Shown piece after piece: positions 1 to 7,872 of a stretch of 64,000 nucleotides of DNA. The DNA lies in assembly GCA_900469445.1 (NCBI GenBank), contig UBXM01000006.1, positions 186,001-250,000 on the forward strand, read 5' to 3'. Within the stretch, counting starts at the first letter, position 1; every line of letters starts with the position of its first letter. The notes under the pieces are model-generated. The model did no database searches and was not told the DNA's origin. It saw only the letters and a program-made list of their open reading frames with translations. Source of the DNA: Hyphomicrobiales bacterium (GTDB lineage: Bacteria > Pseudomonadota > Alphaproteobacteria > Rhizobiales > Rhizobiaceae). Position numbers and translations under genes: made by a program.

Positions 1-299
1 TGCGGTCGCCTCGGGACGTTGGAAGATTGGGGCATTGGTGGGATTTTCGGGTTTGCTTCCCCCCATCCCGGTTTCCCCTGACAGCAAAGACACTCCCATC
101 CTTTTAGTTCATGGCCAGAACGATCGAACCATCCCGCCCTTCGCGTCCACCTTGGCGGCCTCATAATTTCAAACCGCTGGTTTCATGGTTGAATTGAAGA
201 TTGAACCAGGCGTCGGCCACACGATTTCGATGACTGGGGCCCGGCTCGGTCTCGATTTTCTCCGAACCCAGCTCGCCTGATCTCCAGCAGGAAAATCAT
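1..299. other. Non-coding left edge of window
   Basis: No reading frame with protein-like composition starts or ends here. A purine-rich stretch (cagcaggaaa) just before position 300 could serve as the ribosome binding site of the next gene. The stretch may contain the tail of a feature lying outside the window, but I cannot identify one. Confidence 0.5.
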
Positions 300-932
300 A
301 TGCTCGAACTACTTCAGGCCAATGCCCCGATTGTCTCCGCTGCGGCCAGCATCGGCACCCTTTGCATCTGGGCCGTATATCTCCAAATCTTCGTCGGCGG
401 GCATCGCAGGCAGATCAAGCCAATGCTTGTGATCAACCACGGGGAGGGGCGAGCACTCAATGCGCACTGCCTCGTTACCAACATGAGCAAGGACCCCGTT
501 CATATCCAGAGCGTCGTCGCCAGGGTGCTTGCTGGCGGTAAAACCTATTCCGCCTACATCACAGATGCAGAAGACATCCGGCGATCAGGCATCGACACCG
601 GTTGGCAACGAATGACTCGCCAAGGTCCTTTACAGGCCGGAACGATGGCTGACATGGGGACCTTCGATTGCATCATTGAATACGCGGAGGCGTCTGCTCT
701 CGATGCAGGTGAACACTTGTCCGGGAGACTCGACGAGGCAGCCGAAGCGATCGAAATCACCATTCTTGGAATCTACGGTTCTGAAGACTTGCTGATCGGC
801 GCAACGCGGAAGTTCGAGTTGGCGAAGTCCCATACGGGGACCGGGATCCGTGCGTCAGAGGCTCTAACCCGGCAGATCACCCGCAGGCACGAGCGCAAGA
901 GGCTTCTCAAGGAGTTGAACGAGCAGCTTTAA
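300..932 (+). CDS. Hypothetical protein with N-terminal membrane anchor
   Basis: A 210-residue protein I do not recognise. Residues about 10-32 are hydrophobic (SAAASIGTLCIWAVYLQIF) and look like a single membrane anchor, followed by a basic stretch (GGHRRQIKP), which predicts a cytoplasmic soluble part. The rest is a mixed alpha/beta domain without a motif I can name, ending in a very basic tail (RRHERKRLLKELNEQL). An ATG start at 300 follows a purine-rich stretch. The next gene starts 45 bp downstream on the same strand, so the two could be co-transcribed. No function is assigned. Confidence 0.7.
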   Translation: MLELLQANAPIVSAAASIGTLCIWAVYLQIFVGGHRRQIKPMLVINHGEGRALNAHCLVTNMSKDPVHIQSVVARVLAGGKTYSAYITDAEDIRRSGIDTGWQRMTRQGPLQAGTMADMGTFDCIIEYAEASALDAGEHLSGRLDEAAEAIEITILGIYGSEDLLIGATRKFELAKSHTGTGIRASEALTRQITRRHERKRLLKELNEQL

Positions 933-977
933 GACCGTATCTCCGTTGGGAAACGGGCAGAGAGTGGGGAGATACGG

Positions 978-1406
978 ATGAGCACTACTCAAGAAGATGC
1001 AGACTACTCGATCGAGCGACAGACGCCCGACCTCGACGTCTACATGCATCTTCGAAAAACATCAGGCCTGACGCCATTCTCAAGACACGCCGCCGAAGTT
1101 GGGCTCAGGGGAACGATCTTCGCTGTCGTCGTCTTTCACGGTGGTCAAGCTGTCGGTATGGGGAGGCTGATCGGCGACGGCGGGTGCTTTTTCCAGGTGA
1201 CTGACATTGCTGTCCTCCCCGATCACCAAGGGCGTGGCCTCGGGAAGATGATCATGGACACAATCATGGTATATGTGAACAGCGAGTTGCCGAAGACGGC
1301 TTACGTGAGCCTTATCGCTGATGTCCCTGCCAACAAGCTGTACGAGAAGGTCGGTTTCAAAGAAACTGCCCCAAGATCCGTGGGAATGTCCTATATCGTG
1401 AGATAA
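978..1406 (+). CDS. GNAT family N-acetyltransferase
   Basis: A 142-residue GCN5-related acetyltransferase, predicted to move an acetyl group from acetyl-CoA to an unknown small molecule or protein amine in the cytoplasm. The central beta-strand and acetyl-CoA pyrophosphate loop are clear: TDIAVLPDHQGRGLGKMIM (residues about 75-93) carries the Q-x-x-G-x-G/A type signature HQGRGLG. The C-terminal part ANKLYEKVGFKE is the usual motif B region. Length is normal for a single-domain member. The start is preceded by a GGGGAG-like ribosome binding site. The substrate cannot be deduced. Confidence 0.85.
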   Translation: MSTTQEDADYSIERQTPDLDVYMHLRKTSGLTPFSRHAAEVGLRGTIFAVVVFHGGQAVGMGRLIGDGGCFFQVTDIAVLPDHQGRGLGKMIMDTIMVYVNSELPKTAYVSLIADVPANKLYEKVGFKETAPRSVGMSYIVR

Positions 1407-1543
1407 CTCACACAAGGGACGAAAGCTTCAGCGGAACCATATGATCTCTCCGATTGTCCGACATCAGCGCCCTTGAGACAGAATTGGTTTAATTGAGAAG
1501 AGAGGATTTTCGGCTCATCGTAGCTCTATCAAAGGAAGCGAAG

Positions 1544-1918
1544 ATGAGACAGAAAACCGGGCCGCAGACATCGTCGGCCGAGAAGACGATCAAGGATATC
1601 CGCCGGGCGACGCGCAAGCACCATTCAGCCGAGGATAAAATCCGCATCGTGCTGGAAGGCCTGCGCGGTGAAGACAGCATTGCCGCGATATGCCGCCGCG
1701 AAGGGATCGCCGAGAGCCTGTATTATAGCTGGTCAAAGGAATTCCTCGAAGCGGGCAAGAAACGACTTGCGGGTGACACCGCCCGTTCGGCCACCAGCGA
1801 CGAGGTGAAAGCGCTGCGCCGTGAAAGCCGTGACCTGAAAGAGGCGCTGGCCGACCTCACCCTGGAAAACCGCCTGCTCAAAAAAAGCATGATCGCGGAT
1901 GGGGGCGACGACGAATGA
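1544..1918 (+). CDS. IS3 transposase OrfA (helix-turn-helix subunit)
   Basis: A protein of about 124 residues with the HTH_Tnp_1 fold: HHSAEDKIRIVLEGLRGED and SIAAICRREGIAESLYYSWSKEF form the DNA-binding helix-turn-helix. A C-terminal leucine-rich coiled coil follows (EVKALRRESRDLKEALADLTLENRLLKKSM), as used in IS3 OrfA dimerisation. I chose the ATG at 1544; a TTG at 1493 would add 17 residues. The stop overlaps the start of orfB in an ATGA tetranucleotide, so orfB is probably translated by coupled re-initiation rather than only by the classical frameshift fusion. Confidence 0.85.
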   Translation: MRQKTGPQTSSAEKTIKDIRRATRKHHSAEDKIRIVLEGLRGEDSIAAICRREGIAESLYYSWSKEFLEAGKKRLAGDTARSATSDEVKALRRESRDLKEALADLTLENRLLKKSMIADGGDDE

Positions 1919-2895
1919 GATACCCCACCACCGAGAAACTGGAAATCATTCGGCTTGTCGAACAGTCGCATCTGTCGGCCAGGCAAACCCTCGACAAGCT
2001 CGGCATTCCAAGGCCGACCTTCTATCGCTGGTATGATCGCTTCCTGACCCATGGCGTCGAAGGCCTTGAGGACCGGACGTCCGCGCCGTCACGGGTGTGG
2101 AACCGCATCCCCGACGGTGTCCGCAGCCGCATCATCACCATGGCGCTCGATCACGCCGATCTGTCGCCACGCGAGTTGGCGGTGAGGTTCACCGACACGG
2201 AAAGCTATTTCGTCTCAGAGGCTTCGGTCTACCGCCTGCTCAAGGCCCATGACCTGATTACGTCACCAGCCTATATCGTCATCAAGGCCAACGACGAGTT
2301 CAAGGACAAGACCACGCGGCCGAACGAGATGTGGCAGACCGACTTTACCTACCTGAAGGTCATCGGCTGGGGATGGTTTTATCTGTCGACCATCCTCGAC
2401 GATTATTCTCGTTACATCATCGCCTGGAAGCTGTGCACCAGCATGAAGGTGGAAGATGTCACCGACACGCTCGATCTGGCACTGGCCGCCTCAGGCTGCG
2501 ACAAGGTCAAGGTCGAACACCGACCGCGACTGCTGTCGGACAATGGCCCGTGTTACGTCGCCTCCGATCTCGGCGAATGGCTGGAGAAGTACAAGATCGA
2601 CCAGGTCCATGGCGCTCCCGGTCATCCGCAAACGCAGGGCAAGATCGAACGCTGGCATCAGACGTTGAAGAACCGCATCCTGCTCGAAAACTACTTCTTC
2701 CAGGAGGACCTCGAAGCCCAGATCGCGGCCTTCGTCGAGCATTACAATCACCGCCGATACCACGAGAGCCTCGACAATCTCACCCCGGCCGACGTCTACT
2801 TCGGACGCGGCCAGACCATCTTGCTCGAACGCGAAAGGATCAAACGAGACACGATCAAACAGCGCCGCTTGAACCACCAGGCCAAAGCGGCTTAA
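1915..2895 (+). CDS. IS3 transposase OrfB (DDE integrase)
   Basis: A 326-residue DDE recombinase that catalyses strand cutting and joining at the ends of the element. After an N-terminal HTH region (SARQTLDKLGIPRPTFYRWY) comes the rve catalytic core with the three acidic residues in the expected contexts: MWQTDFTYLKV (first D), LLSDNGPCYV (second D) and KIERWHQTLKNRI (E). The C-terminal HYNHRRYHESLDNLTPADVY is the usual IS3 OrfB ending. The reading frame is full length and uninterrupted, so the element may still be active. The start overlaps the orfA stop by four bases. Confidence 0.92.
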   Translation: MRYPTTEKLEIIRLVEQSHLSARQTLDKLGIPRPTFYRWYDRFLTHGVEGLEDRTSAPSRVWNRIPDGVRSRIITMALDHADLSPRELAVRFTDTESYFVSEASVYRLLKAHDLITSPAYIVIKANDEFKDKTTRPNEMWQTDFTYLKVIGWGWFYLSTILDDYSRYIIAWKLCTSMKVEDVTDTLDLALAASGCDKVKVEHRPRLLSDNGPCYVASDLGEWLEKYKIDQVHGAPGHPQTQGKIERWHQTLKNRILLENYFFQEDLEAQIAAFVEHYNHRRYHESLDNLTPADVYFGRGQTILLERERIKRDTIKQRRLNHQAKAA

Positions 2896-2950
2896 ATCAA
2901 CCCGCAGACCGAGCCGGAAACTCCATTCTTCCAGAGCCCAAAAAGTCTCA

Positions 2951-3474
2951 AATCATTCGACGACGGACACACGACGATGAACCAATCGCCCACCAGCGAG
3001 GCGACCACTGCTGGCCCATTCGTGACCGTTCCTGAAACGGGTGCCTGGCGCGTAAGCGACCTGGACGGTAAGGATGTGTACGGGGCGGAGAACGAAAGCA
3101 TCGGAAAGATCAACGATGTGCTCGTCAGCCAAAACGGCAGCGTCAATGCGGTCATTGTCGGTGTGGGTGGCTTCCTTGGCATGGGCGAAAAAAACGTAGC
3201 GGTTGATATTAGCGCACTGCAGCTCGGTCCCGGCAACATGGGTAATCAGGCTTCGGCAGCGCCCGCGACAACGCCGGAGGTTTCAGGTGAGACAACCGCG
3301 TCGACCACAACTGATGCTACTGCCACACCTCCGGCCGCGACTCCGTCTGCCGCGACAGCCGCAGCCGATACCGCTGTGGGCTCCGATGGACTTCCTGAGC
3401 GTATCGTTCTCAACGTCACTAAGCAGCAGCTCGAAGAGGCTCCTGAATTTGAGGGCGTGAAGGCGCAGCAGTAG
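2951..3474 (+). pseudogene. 5'-truncated PRC-barrel protein gene cut by the IS element
   Basis: From ATG 2977 (MNQSPTSEATTAGPFVTVPE) the product matches residues about 46 onward of the intact gene at 21969-22589 almost residue for residue, but the signal peptide and linker are missing. In frame, codons run back to the IS end at 2950 without recognisable leader sequence. The PRC-barrel core (WRVSDLDGKDVYGAENESIGKINDVLV) and the acidic/alanine-rich tail are intact. The likely history is duplication followed by loss of the 5' part at the IS. Without a leader the protein would not reach the periplasm, so I call it a pseudogene, although an open frame of 165 residues persists. Confidence 0.75.
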
Positions 3475-3484
3475 GTTAAGGCGT

Positions 3485-3510
3485 GCGCTTCCGCCAACCG
3501 GTGGAAGCGC
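3485..3510 (+). terminator. Hairpin after truncated PRC-barrel gene
   Basis: GCGCTTCC (3485-3492) pairs perfectly with GGAAGCGC (3503-3510) around a 10-base loop. The same hairpin follows the paralogous gene at 22600-22624, so it was duplicated with the gene. A uridine tract is lacking, so the strength as an intrinsic terminator is uncertain. Confidence 0.6.
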
Positions 3511-4106
3511 TTCCCGCGCCGTAGTCATCTAAATCAGGAGTTCGAGCAGATGAGCTGTAAAATCCAAGGCAATGCCGACGAAATCGGCAAGTGCGTGAAT
3601 GGAAATCAGCTTGAGCATGGCCGTCCGACACTCCTGTTGTCACGAAGGCCTCGAACACTAGGATCTCGGCTGGGAATATCGGACGCCGAGTCCAATCCTG
3701 CAATGCGTCGCACCAGGAACGTTAGCCGCTACCCTGTCTAATATTGCGGGGACCAAAGCCAAAGCCATCGCCGTTACACTCGCGCCTGCGCCAGCACTTC
3801 AGGGCCTGCGTCCTTCGCCCGGACGCTGCTGGATCGTTGCTTGGATGTTGCGTTTAGCGGGAACGTACATCGGAGCCTCGAACCTAAGAACCAGAGGTCC
3901 CTGGTGGAACGCCTCAGTTAGAGCTCTGTCCACCAGCCAAGGTTGCTCTGCTTCCGTGAACCAATATCTACAACCGCGTAATGCAAGCGCACCTCCCGTC
4001 TGATCCGGCTCTATTGGTTTTTGAGGTCTCGCCCAATGAGCCAGCGTGCCGAGATTTGACGTCCTCGGCGACCAGTATTCGCAGCGAGTGGCATGTGGAC
4101 TTGCAG
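3511..4106. other. Gene-free spacer of about 600 bp
   Basis: Only short, compositionally unconvincing frames occur on either strand. I see no RNA gene, repeat or transposon end here. It may be decayed sequence left by the rearrangement around the IS3 copy. Confidence 0.45.
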
Positions 4107-4289
4107 TTAGGCAGCGAACCGGTCGGAGAGCTCCTCTATGCTCTCGGTTCCATCAGCCTCTTCTAGCAGCCGTGCTGCTATCCTCAACGCCTCGTGCCCC
4201 TTCGGATCAATTCTCCTGTCGTGGCAGACTTTTCGGAAGGCGGTCGTTAAATGATCAAGCTGTTCGTTTGTTAGGTGAGGGCGGACCAT
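4107..4289 (-). CDS. Small conserved protein, paralogue of 24974-25159
   Basis: A protein of 60 residues starting at ATG 4289 (MVRPHLTNEQLDHLTTAFRK). It aligns over its whole length with the small protein at 24974-25159: EQL..L..A.K..CD.R.VDP.G....IA.RLL.E.DG.E. No catalytic motif is visible and it is predicted to be soluble and helical. Two dispersed paralogues in one window argue that it is a real family and not a chance frame. It is immediately downstream of the NUDIX gene on the same strand, which starts under the GTACGAAACCGTAC palindrome; its paralogue has the same palindrome upstream. Confidence 0.65.
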   Translation of the reverse strand: MVRPHLTNEQLDHLTTAFRKVCHDRRIDPKGHEALRIAARLLEEADGTESIEELSDRFAA

Positions 4290-4426
4290 ATGAGCTTCTC
4301 GTTCTGCTTTCCTTATAAATGCCGCATTCAAACAAAGGTTTCTCACCGGTCTTTTCGATTGATGTCGGAGTTACCAAAATGTTTAGTATCGCCCCAATGG
4401 CCAAAGAAGCAGATAGCCTTCACGAT

Positions 4427-4999
4427 TCATCGAACTGAGATCGCGCTTCCGGCTGTGGGATGAAGCTGGTTCTTCAAAGTCCGGAACATGCTTTTGAACG
4501 TTTTAGCTGCATCCGTCCGTTTCCGCGTAGAGTGCATCTTGTTTGGTGAAGCCTCAGCAATGGTACCAAATAGCTGGGAGAGCTGCGGTTCGGCGACCAT
4601 GCCCGCGGCAATGGAGGGGTGGACCCAAGTCAGCTGGCGAGCTCCGCGTTCGGTGAACTCCTTCTCTGTCGAACGCGTACGAAGCAGATGGACGCCCACC
4701 CTGGTCGGTTTCACCCTGTCTTTCAGATAAACATAAAAGCCAACGGGTTTCTTCTTCGCATTTCCGACGACACCCGCTTCCTCAAAGGCCTCCCGCTCGG
4801 CGCAACGAAAGGACCGCTCTTTCGCATTCAAATTGCCTTTAGGGATAACCCAACGACCAGTATCAAGGCTGCTGATGAGCAGGACTTCTAGCTCACCTCG
4901 ATCGTTGTACCGACAGCAAATTGCAGCGGCTTGCGAGGCGACATCTGTGGTGGAAGGTTGGTCTGTGTAAGCTTCCACGATATCTCCCCTCGGTAGCAT
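4427..4999 (-). CDS. NUDIX hydrolase
   Basis: A NUDIX-fold pyrophosphohydrolase, predicted to cleave a nucleoside diphosphate linked to another group. The NUDIX box is complete: G-N-L-N-A-K-E, seven residues, then R-E-A-F-E-E-A-G-V, which matches GX5EX7REUXEEXGU. The preceding ISSLDTGRWVIPKGN is typical of the diphosphoinositol polyphosphate phosphohydrolase-like branch found in rhizobia. I chose ATG 4999 (MLPRGDIVEAY); an upstream in-frame ATG at 5101 would place a conserved palindromic regulatory site (5036-5049) inside the coding region. The C-terminal tail after the NUDIX fold (about 45 residues, basic) is unassigned. Confidence 0.85.
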   Translation of the reverse strand: MLPRGDIVEAYTDQPSTTDVASQAAAICCRYNDRGELEVLLISSLDTGRWVIPKGNLNAKERSFRCAEREAFEEAGVVGNAKKKPVGFYVYLKDRVKPTRVGVHLLRTRSTEKEFTERGARQLTWVHPSIAAGMVAEPQLSQLFGTIAEASPNKMHSTRKRTDAAKTFKSMFRTLKNQLHPTAGSAISVR

Positions 5000-5035
5000 C
5001 GCAAATATGTAGAGCGCCCAACGAATAAGGGAATT

Positions 5036-5049
5036 GTACGAAACCGTAC
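5036..5049. promoter_or_regulatory. Palindrome GTACGAAACCGTAC, candidate operator
   Basis: GTACG-AAAC-CGTAC lies 37 bp upstream of the NUDIX ATG at 4999. The same motif (GTACGATACCGTAC) occurs at 14213-14226 and, on the other strand, at 25236-25249, in both cases upstream of a minus-strand gene. The repeated occurrence in front of genes suggests a transcription-factor site; the factor is unknown. Confidence 0.55.
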
Positions 5050-5128
5050 GCGATCTAGCAGTGCGGGGATTAGATGTTGGTTTTGAGTTTTGTCTCCTCA
5101 TTCCCTAGTTAGCCGTGAGATCCGTTTC

Positions 5129-6124
5129 ATGCATAAGGCGTTGGGGTGCGCCGATGACTTTCGTGACGTGGAACCAGCCAGAGGGTCGCGGGTTAATGCG
5201 GTGGGTGCGAGGGGGGCCAAGTTGCGGGTTATTGCCATTTTCAATCAGGAGGGAGGCACCTTCCGAACAACCGATATGGCCGAATATCAGTCGTCGGTTC
5301 TAGAGGTATTCGGCAAGGCTGGGCATCAAATAGAATGTCACCTTGTGCATGGCGAAGAGCTTGTGCCCACTCTTGAAAGGGTGGCCCTGTCGGGCGAATT
5401 TGATTGTCTCGTCGCTGGCGGCGGTGACGGGACCATATCAGCGGCGGCCCGTGTCGCTTGGAAGAGTGGGCTGGTGTTGGGTGTTGTTCCGGCAGGGACC
5501 ATGAACCTGTTTGCTCGGTCCATTGGGTTGCCGTTGGACATATGGGAAGTGTTGGAGACACTCGCGGGCGGACATGTCGCTCAGGTCGATATCGCCTCTG
5601 CAAACGGCCAGAGTTTCATCCACCAGTTCTCAGCAGGCATGCGCCCTCGAATGGTCCGCTTACGCGATGCCATGAACTACGGGTCTCGACTTGGCAAAAT
5701 ACGGGCGACTATCCGTGCCGCTTTCACGGCAATGTTGAAACCACCGCGCTTTGACGTTGATTTCCAGGTCCATGGCGATCGTCATAAGCAGATAATCTCC
5801 GCTATTTCGGTCTCGAACAACGAGTTTGGGCAAGATCCACTCATGTTCGCTGAACATCTGACGGGCGGGCATCTCGGAGTGTATCTCGCAGAACCTCTTT
5901 CGTTTCGGACGGCAGCGCGTCTCGCTTTCGATATTGTTCGGGGGCGCTTGAAAGAAAACGACGCGGTCACCGCGCTGAAAACAACGGAAATACATTTGCA
6001 TTTTCCACGGCATCGTCACGGGATCCGCTGCGTAATGGACGGAGAATTGCTTGCGATGGATCAGGAAATCAGTTTGAAGATTCATCCAGGGGAATTAAAG
6101 GTCCTCACCGGAGCGGCAAGGTAG
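5129..6124 (+). CDS. Diacylglycerol/lipid kinase family protein
   Basis: About 331 residues from ATG 5129 (MHKALGCADDF). The DAGK catalytic domain is recognised by FDCLVAGGGDGTISAAA, where GGGDGT is the ATP-binding signature, and by GVVPAGTMNLFARSIGLP, the second conserved block. The C-terminal half (HLGVYLAEPLSF...VMDGELLAMDQEISLKIHPGELKVL) is the usual beta-rich lid domain. It would phosphorylate a lipid such as diacylglycerol at the membrane face. It is divergent from the NUDIX gene. A TTG at 5090 is an alternative start overlapping the NUDIX 5' region. Confidence 0.85.
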   Translation: MHKALGCADDFRDVEPARGSRVNAVGARGAKLRVIAIFNQEGGTFRTTDMAEYQSSVLEVFGKAGHQIECHLVHGEELVPTLERVALSGEFDCLVAGGGDGTISAAARVAWKSGLVLGVVPAGTMNLFARSIGLPLDIWEVLETLAGGHVAQVDIASANGQSFIHQFSAGMRPRMVRLRDAMNYGSRLGKIRATIRAAFTAMLKPPRFDVDFQVHGDRHKQIISAISVSNNEFGQDPLMFAEHLTGGHLGVYLAEPLSFRTAARLAFDIVRGRLKENDAVTALKTTEIHLHFPRHRHGIRCVMDGELLAMDQEISLKIHPGELKVLTGAAR

Positions 6125-6308
6125 TCCTCGATAGAGTTGAGGCTGGAGTTCTGAGCAAGACCAGCGAGTGGTGGTTCGGCTTTCCTCGAACCCATAGCAT
6201 CCCATTTGTGCAGCAATCAGACTCGCAAAAGTGGTTCAATGAAAATGGCGAACGAGGGACAAATCCCGCTGATATCCGGCCGCCTTCGACCGTGGCTCCG
6301 GATTGAGC

Positions 6309-6842
6309 TCAGTCCTGGGAGGGTGCTGTCCGCGCTGCGGGTAGCGCCTTCCTCTGTTTCACCGCGAACAAATGCTCCAACGATATCGGCTTCAATTCCT
6401 GCGCATCGACGCCGACATCGAACTGCCGCGGCGCAGGTTTCAACCGCCCGTGGGAATGTCCGTGCAGATTGATTGATCCCTTGCCCATCTGGTTCCAGGT
6501 CCGGAACGCGTAGTGGCAGAGGATGAGGTGGTGGCCGTCTGCGCGTATCTTGGCGTAATGCTGGACACTGGCCCAGCCATCCGCACCTGAGGTTGCTGTC
6601 GGATCGTTGTTGCCCACGATCAAATGCTTGCGACCATTCAATCTGCCAAGAAGCTCGGTGCAGTTTCCAGCCTTAGCCGACATGAAATCACCGAGGTGCC
6701 AAACCTCGTCATTCCCGCCGACAACCTCATTCCAGTTTTTGATGAGGGCAGCATCATGTTCCGACATGCTGTTGAATGGGCGGCGATCGATACGGAGAAC
6801 CCGTGGGTCTCCGAAGTGGGTATCTCCGGTGAAAAATATCAT
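6309..6842 (-). CDS. Calcineurin-like metallophosphoesterase
   Basis: A 177-residue protein with the complete two-metal phosphoesterase signature set: GDTHFGD near the N terminus, HLGDF, GNND, LCHYAFR and HGHSHG. Such small members hydrolyse phosphomonoesters or diesters of nucleotides or proteins in the cytoplasm; the substrate here is unknown. The length fits the single-domain family. It lies 9 bp downstream of the DUF2177 gene on the same strand, suggesting an operon read from the EcfG-like promoter at 7290-7314. Confidence 0.88.
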   Translation of the reverse strand: MIFFTGDTHFGDPRVLRIDRRPFNSMSEHDAALIKNWNEVVGGNDEVWHLGDFMSAKAGNCTELLGRLNGRKHLIVGNNDPTATSGADGWASVQHYAKIRADGHHLILCHYAFRTWNQMGKGSINLHGHSHGRLKPAPRQFDVGVDAQELKPISLEHLFAVKQRKALPAARTAPSQD

Positions 6843-6851
6843 GGTGGCGAA

Positions 6852-7256
6852 TTAACCAAAGTACCGGGCGACCATGTATCCGCAGGCACTTGCCACGGAC
6901 GTAAGGATCGTACCCCAAACGAGATCGACGATTGAAAGGGAAATGGGCCACCCCTTCAGCGTCGACAGGTTCGTCATGTCATAAGTTCCATAGGCGGCAA
7001 GCCCAAGAACGGCTCCATAGCCGATCGCCGACCAGATCGCCCCCCCATCGAGCGCTGGACGAACCGCGAGTGCCACAATGGCCGCTGCGAAGAAGAGATA
7101 GAAGACAGCAGCTACAGTGAAGTTCGGTGACGGAAGCATCAACTCGCCAAGCTGATCCCGATAGAAGTTCTTGGCGACCACGCCCAACCAAAGGGCATCT
7201 ATCAGGAGAAAGGAAAGCAGTGTCCCTGCGTAAGCGATGCCGTAAGTCTTCATCAT
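6852..7256 (-). CDS. DUF2177 family membrane protein
   Basis: A 134-residue protein starting at MMKTYGIAYAG, with four hydrophobic segments: about 5-25, 45-65, 75-95 and 105-130. The motifs IDALWLGVVAKNFYRDQLGELM and YDMTNLSTLKGWPISLSIVDLVWG are the hallmark of DUF2177, whose function is unknown. ATG 7256 (with a second ATG at 7253) follows GAGGA at good spacing. An EcfG-type promoter lies just upstream, consistent with a role in general stress response, but that is inference. Confidence 0.85.
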   Translation of the reverse strand: MMKTYGIAYAGTLLSFLLIDALWLGVVAKNFYRDQLGELMLPSPNFTVAAVFYLFFAAAIVALAVRPALDGGAIWSAIGYGAVLGLAAYGTYDMTNLSTLKGWPISLSIVDLVWGTILTSVASACGYMVARYFG

Positions 7257-7289
7257 TTGGTGTCCTCGACCGGTTCCTATTGGGAATTG

Positions 7290-7314
7290 AACATGGCAGC
7301 ACGCGTACGGTTCC
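7290..7314 (-). promoter_or_regulatory. EcfG-type general stress promoter
   Basis: On the minus strand GGAAC (7314-7310) is followed after 17 bases by GTT (7292-7290), matching the alphaproteobacterial EcfG consensus GGAAC-N16/17-cGTT. It sits 34 bp upstream of the DUF2177 start. Confidence 0.6.
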
Positions 7315-7322
7315 AAGACTTG

Positions 7323-7640
7323 TCAGACCGTCTCGAACCAGTCGGCATAAGGCGTGTTGGACACCATGTGGCGATTGTAGTCGGGCGCTCCATCATCCCA
7401 CCAGACCGGACCGCGTTCGCCGAGCTTCGTCTTGGCGTCGTCCACTCTTCGCCTAGCAACTTGCGTTGCGACGCGATCTCCTTTGGCGTCTCGGACTGCG
7501 CGTCGTGCTGACATGAGTTCAGAGACCAGCTCTGCTCGCGTTGCCTCATCGAGGGCAGGGTTGCTCAATCGCCACAGCCGACCGCGCACCACGAAGTACC
7601 GCCCGTCCGGCGTGCTGGGATGTGATCTCGAACCCGACAT
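7323..7640 (-). CDS. Conserved hypothetical protein
   Basis: About 105 residues from ATG 7640 (MSGSRSHPSTPDGRYFVVRG). The sequence GRYFVVRGRLWRLSNPAL followed by a helical region and KLGERGPVWWDDGAPDYNRHMVSNTPYADWF belongs to a protein type I have seen widely in rhizobia, with no known function. No signal peptide or membrane segment is visible. It is divergent from the small gene at 7694. A start at 7658 would add six residues. Confidence 0.75.
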   Translation of the reverse strand: MSGSRSHPSTPDGRYFVVRGRLWRLSNPALDEATRAELVSELMSARRAVRDAKGDRVATQVARRRVDDAKTKLGERGPVWWDDGAPDYNRHMVSNTPYADWFETV

Positions 7641-7693
7641 AGTAACCTTTTGCACCATTGTGCGTTTCCCTGTCAGTCACATAGGAGAACCAG

Positions 7694-7870
7694 ATGTCAA
7701 AGCGAGAGCTGATCGATACCGGAACCGACAAGCGCTACGTCCGCCGTGACGAGGAAGGCAAGTTCAAGGAGTCTGTGGACGTAGGCAGGTCGTTGTCGGC
7801 CGATAAGCGCCACGACGCCAAGAACGTTGCGAAGCCGGGTGAGGGTGACAAGGGCGATCACAAGAAGTAG
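7694..7870 (+). CDS. Small basic hydrophilic protein, 58 residues
   Basis: ATG 7694 follows AGGAGAACC at ideal spacing. The product MSKRELIDTGTDKRYVRRDE... is highly charged and lysine-rich (ending KPGEGDKGDHKK), with no membrane segment. Proteins of this type are common in Rhizobiales and are often near stress genes; function unknown. The stop is 2 bp before the GTG start of exonuclease III, so the two are very probably co-translated. Confidence 0.75.
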   Translation: MSKRELIDTGTDKRYVRRDEEGKFKESVDVGRSLSADKRHDAKNVAKPGEGDKGDHKK

Positions 7871-7872
7871 CC

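Larger units (their letters stand above)
1474..2950 (+). mobile_element. IS3-family insertion sequence, 1477 bp
   Basis: The element is bounded by short inverted ends: TGAGAC at 1474-1479 on the left and GTCTCA at 2945-2950 on the right, with looser matching further inward (TTGG about 4 bases in on the left against the right end read in reverse). The terminal TGA...TCA is typical of IS3. It carries two overlapping genes, orfA and orfB. No 3-5 bp target duplication is visible: the left flank ends in ccct and the right flank starts with aatc. That suggests recombination or deletion at one side after insertion. The right end abuts a 5'-truncated PRC-barrel gene. Confidence 0.75.

Noticed and set aside
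1469..2955. Target-site duplication for the IS3 copy
   Set aside because: Flanking bases (ccct and aatc) do not match at any length of 3-5 bp.
2331..3035. Plus-strand frame overlapping IS3 orfB
   Set aside because: Out-of-frame arginine/proline-rich shadow of orfB.
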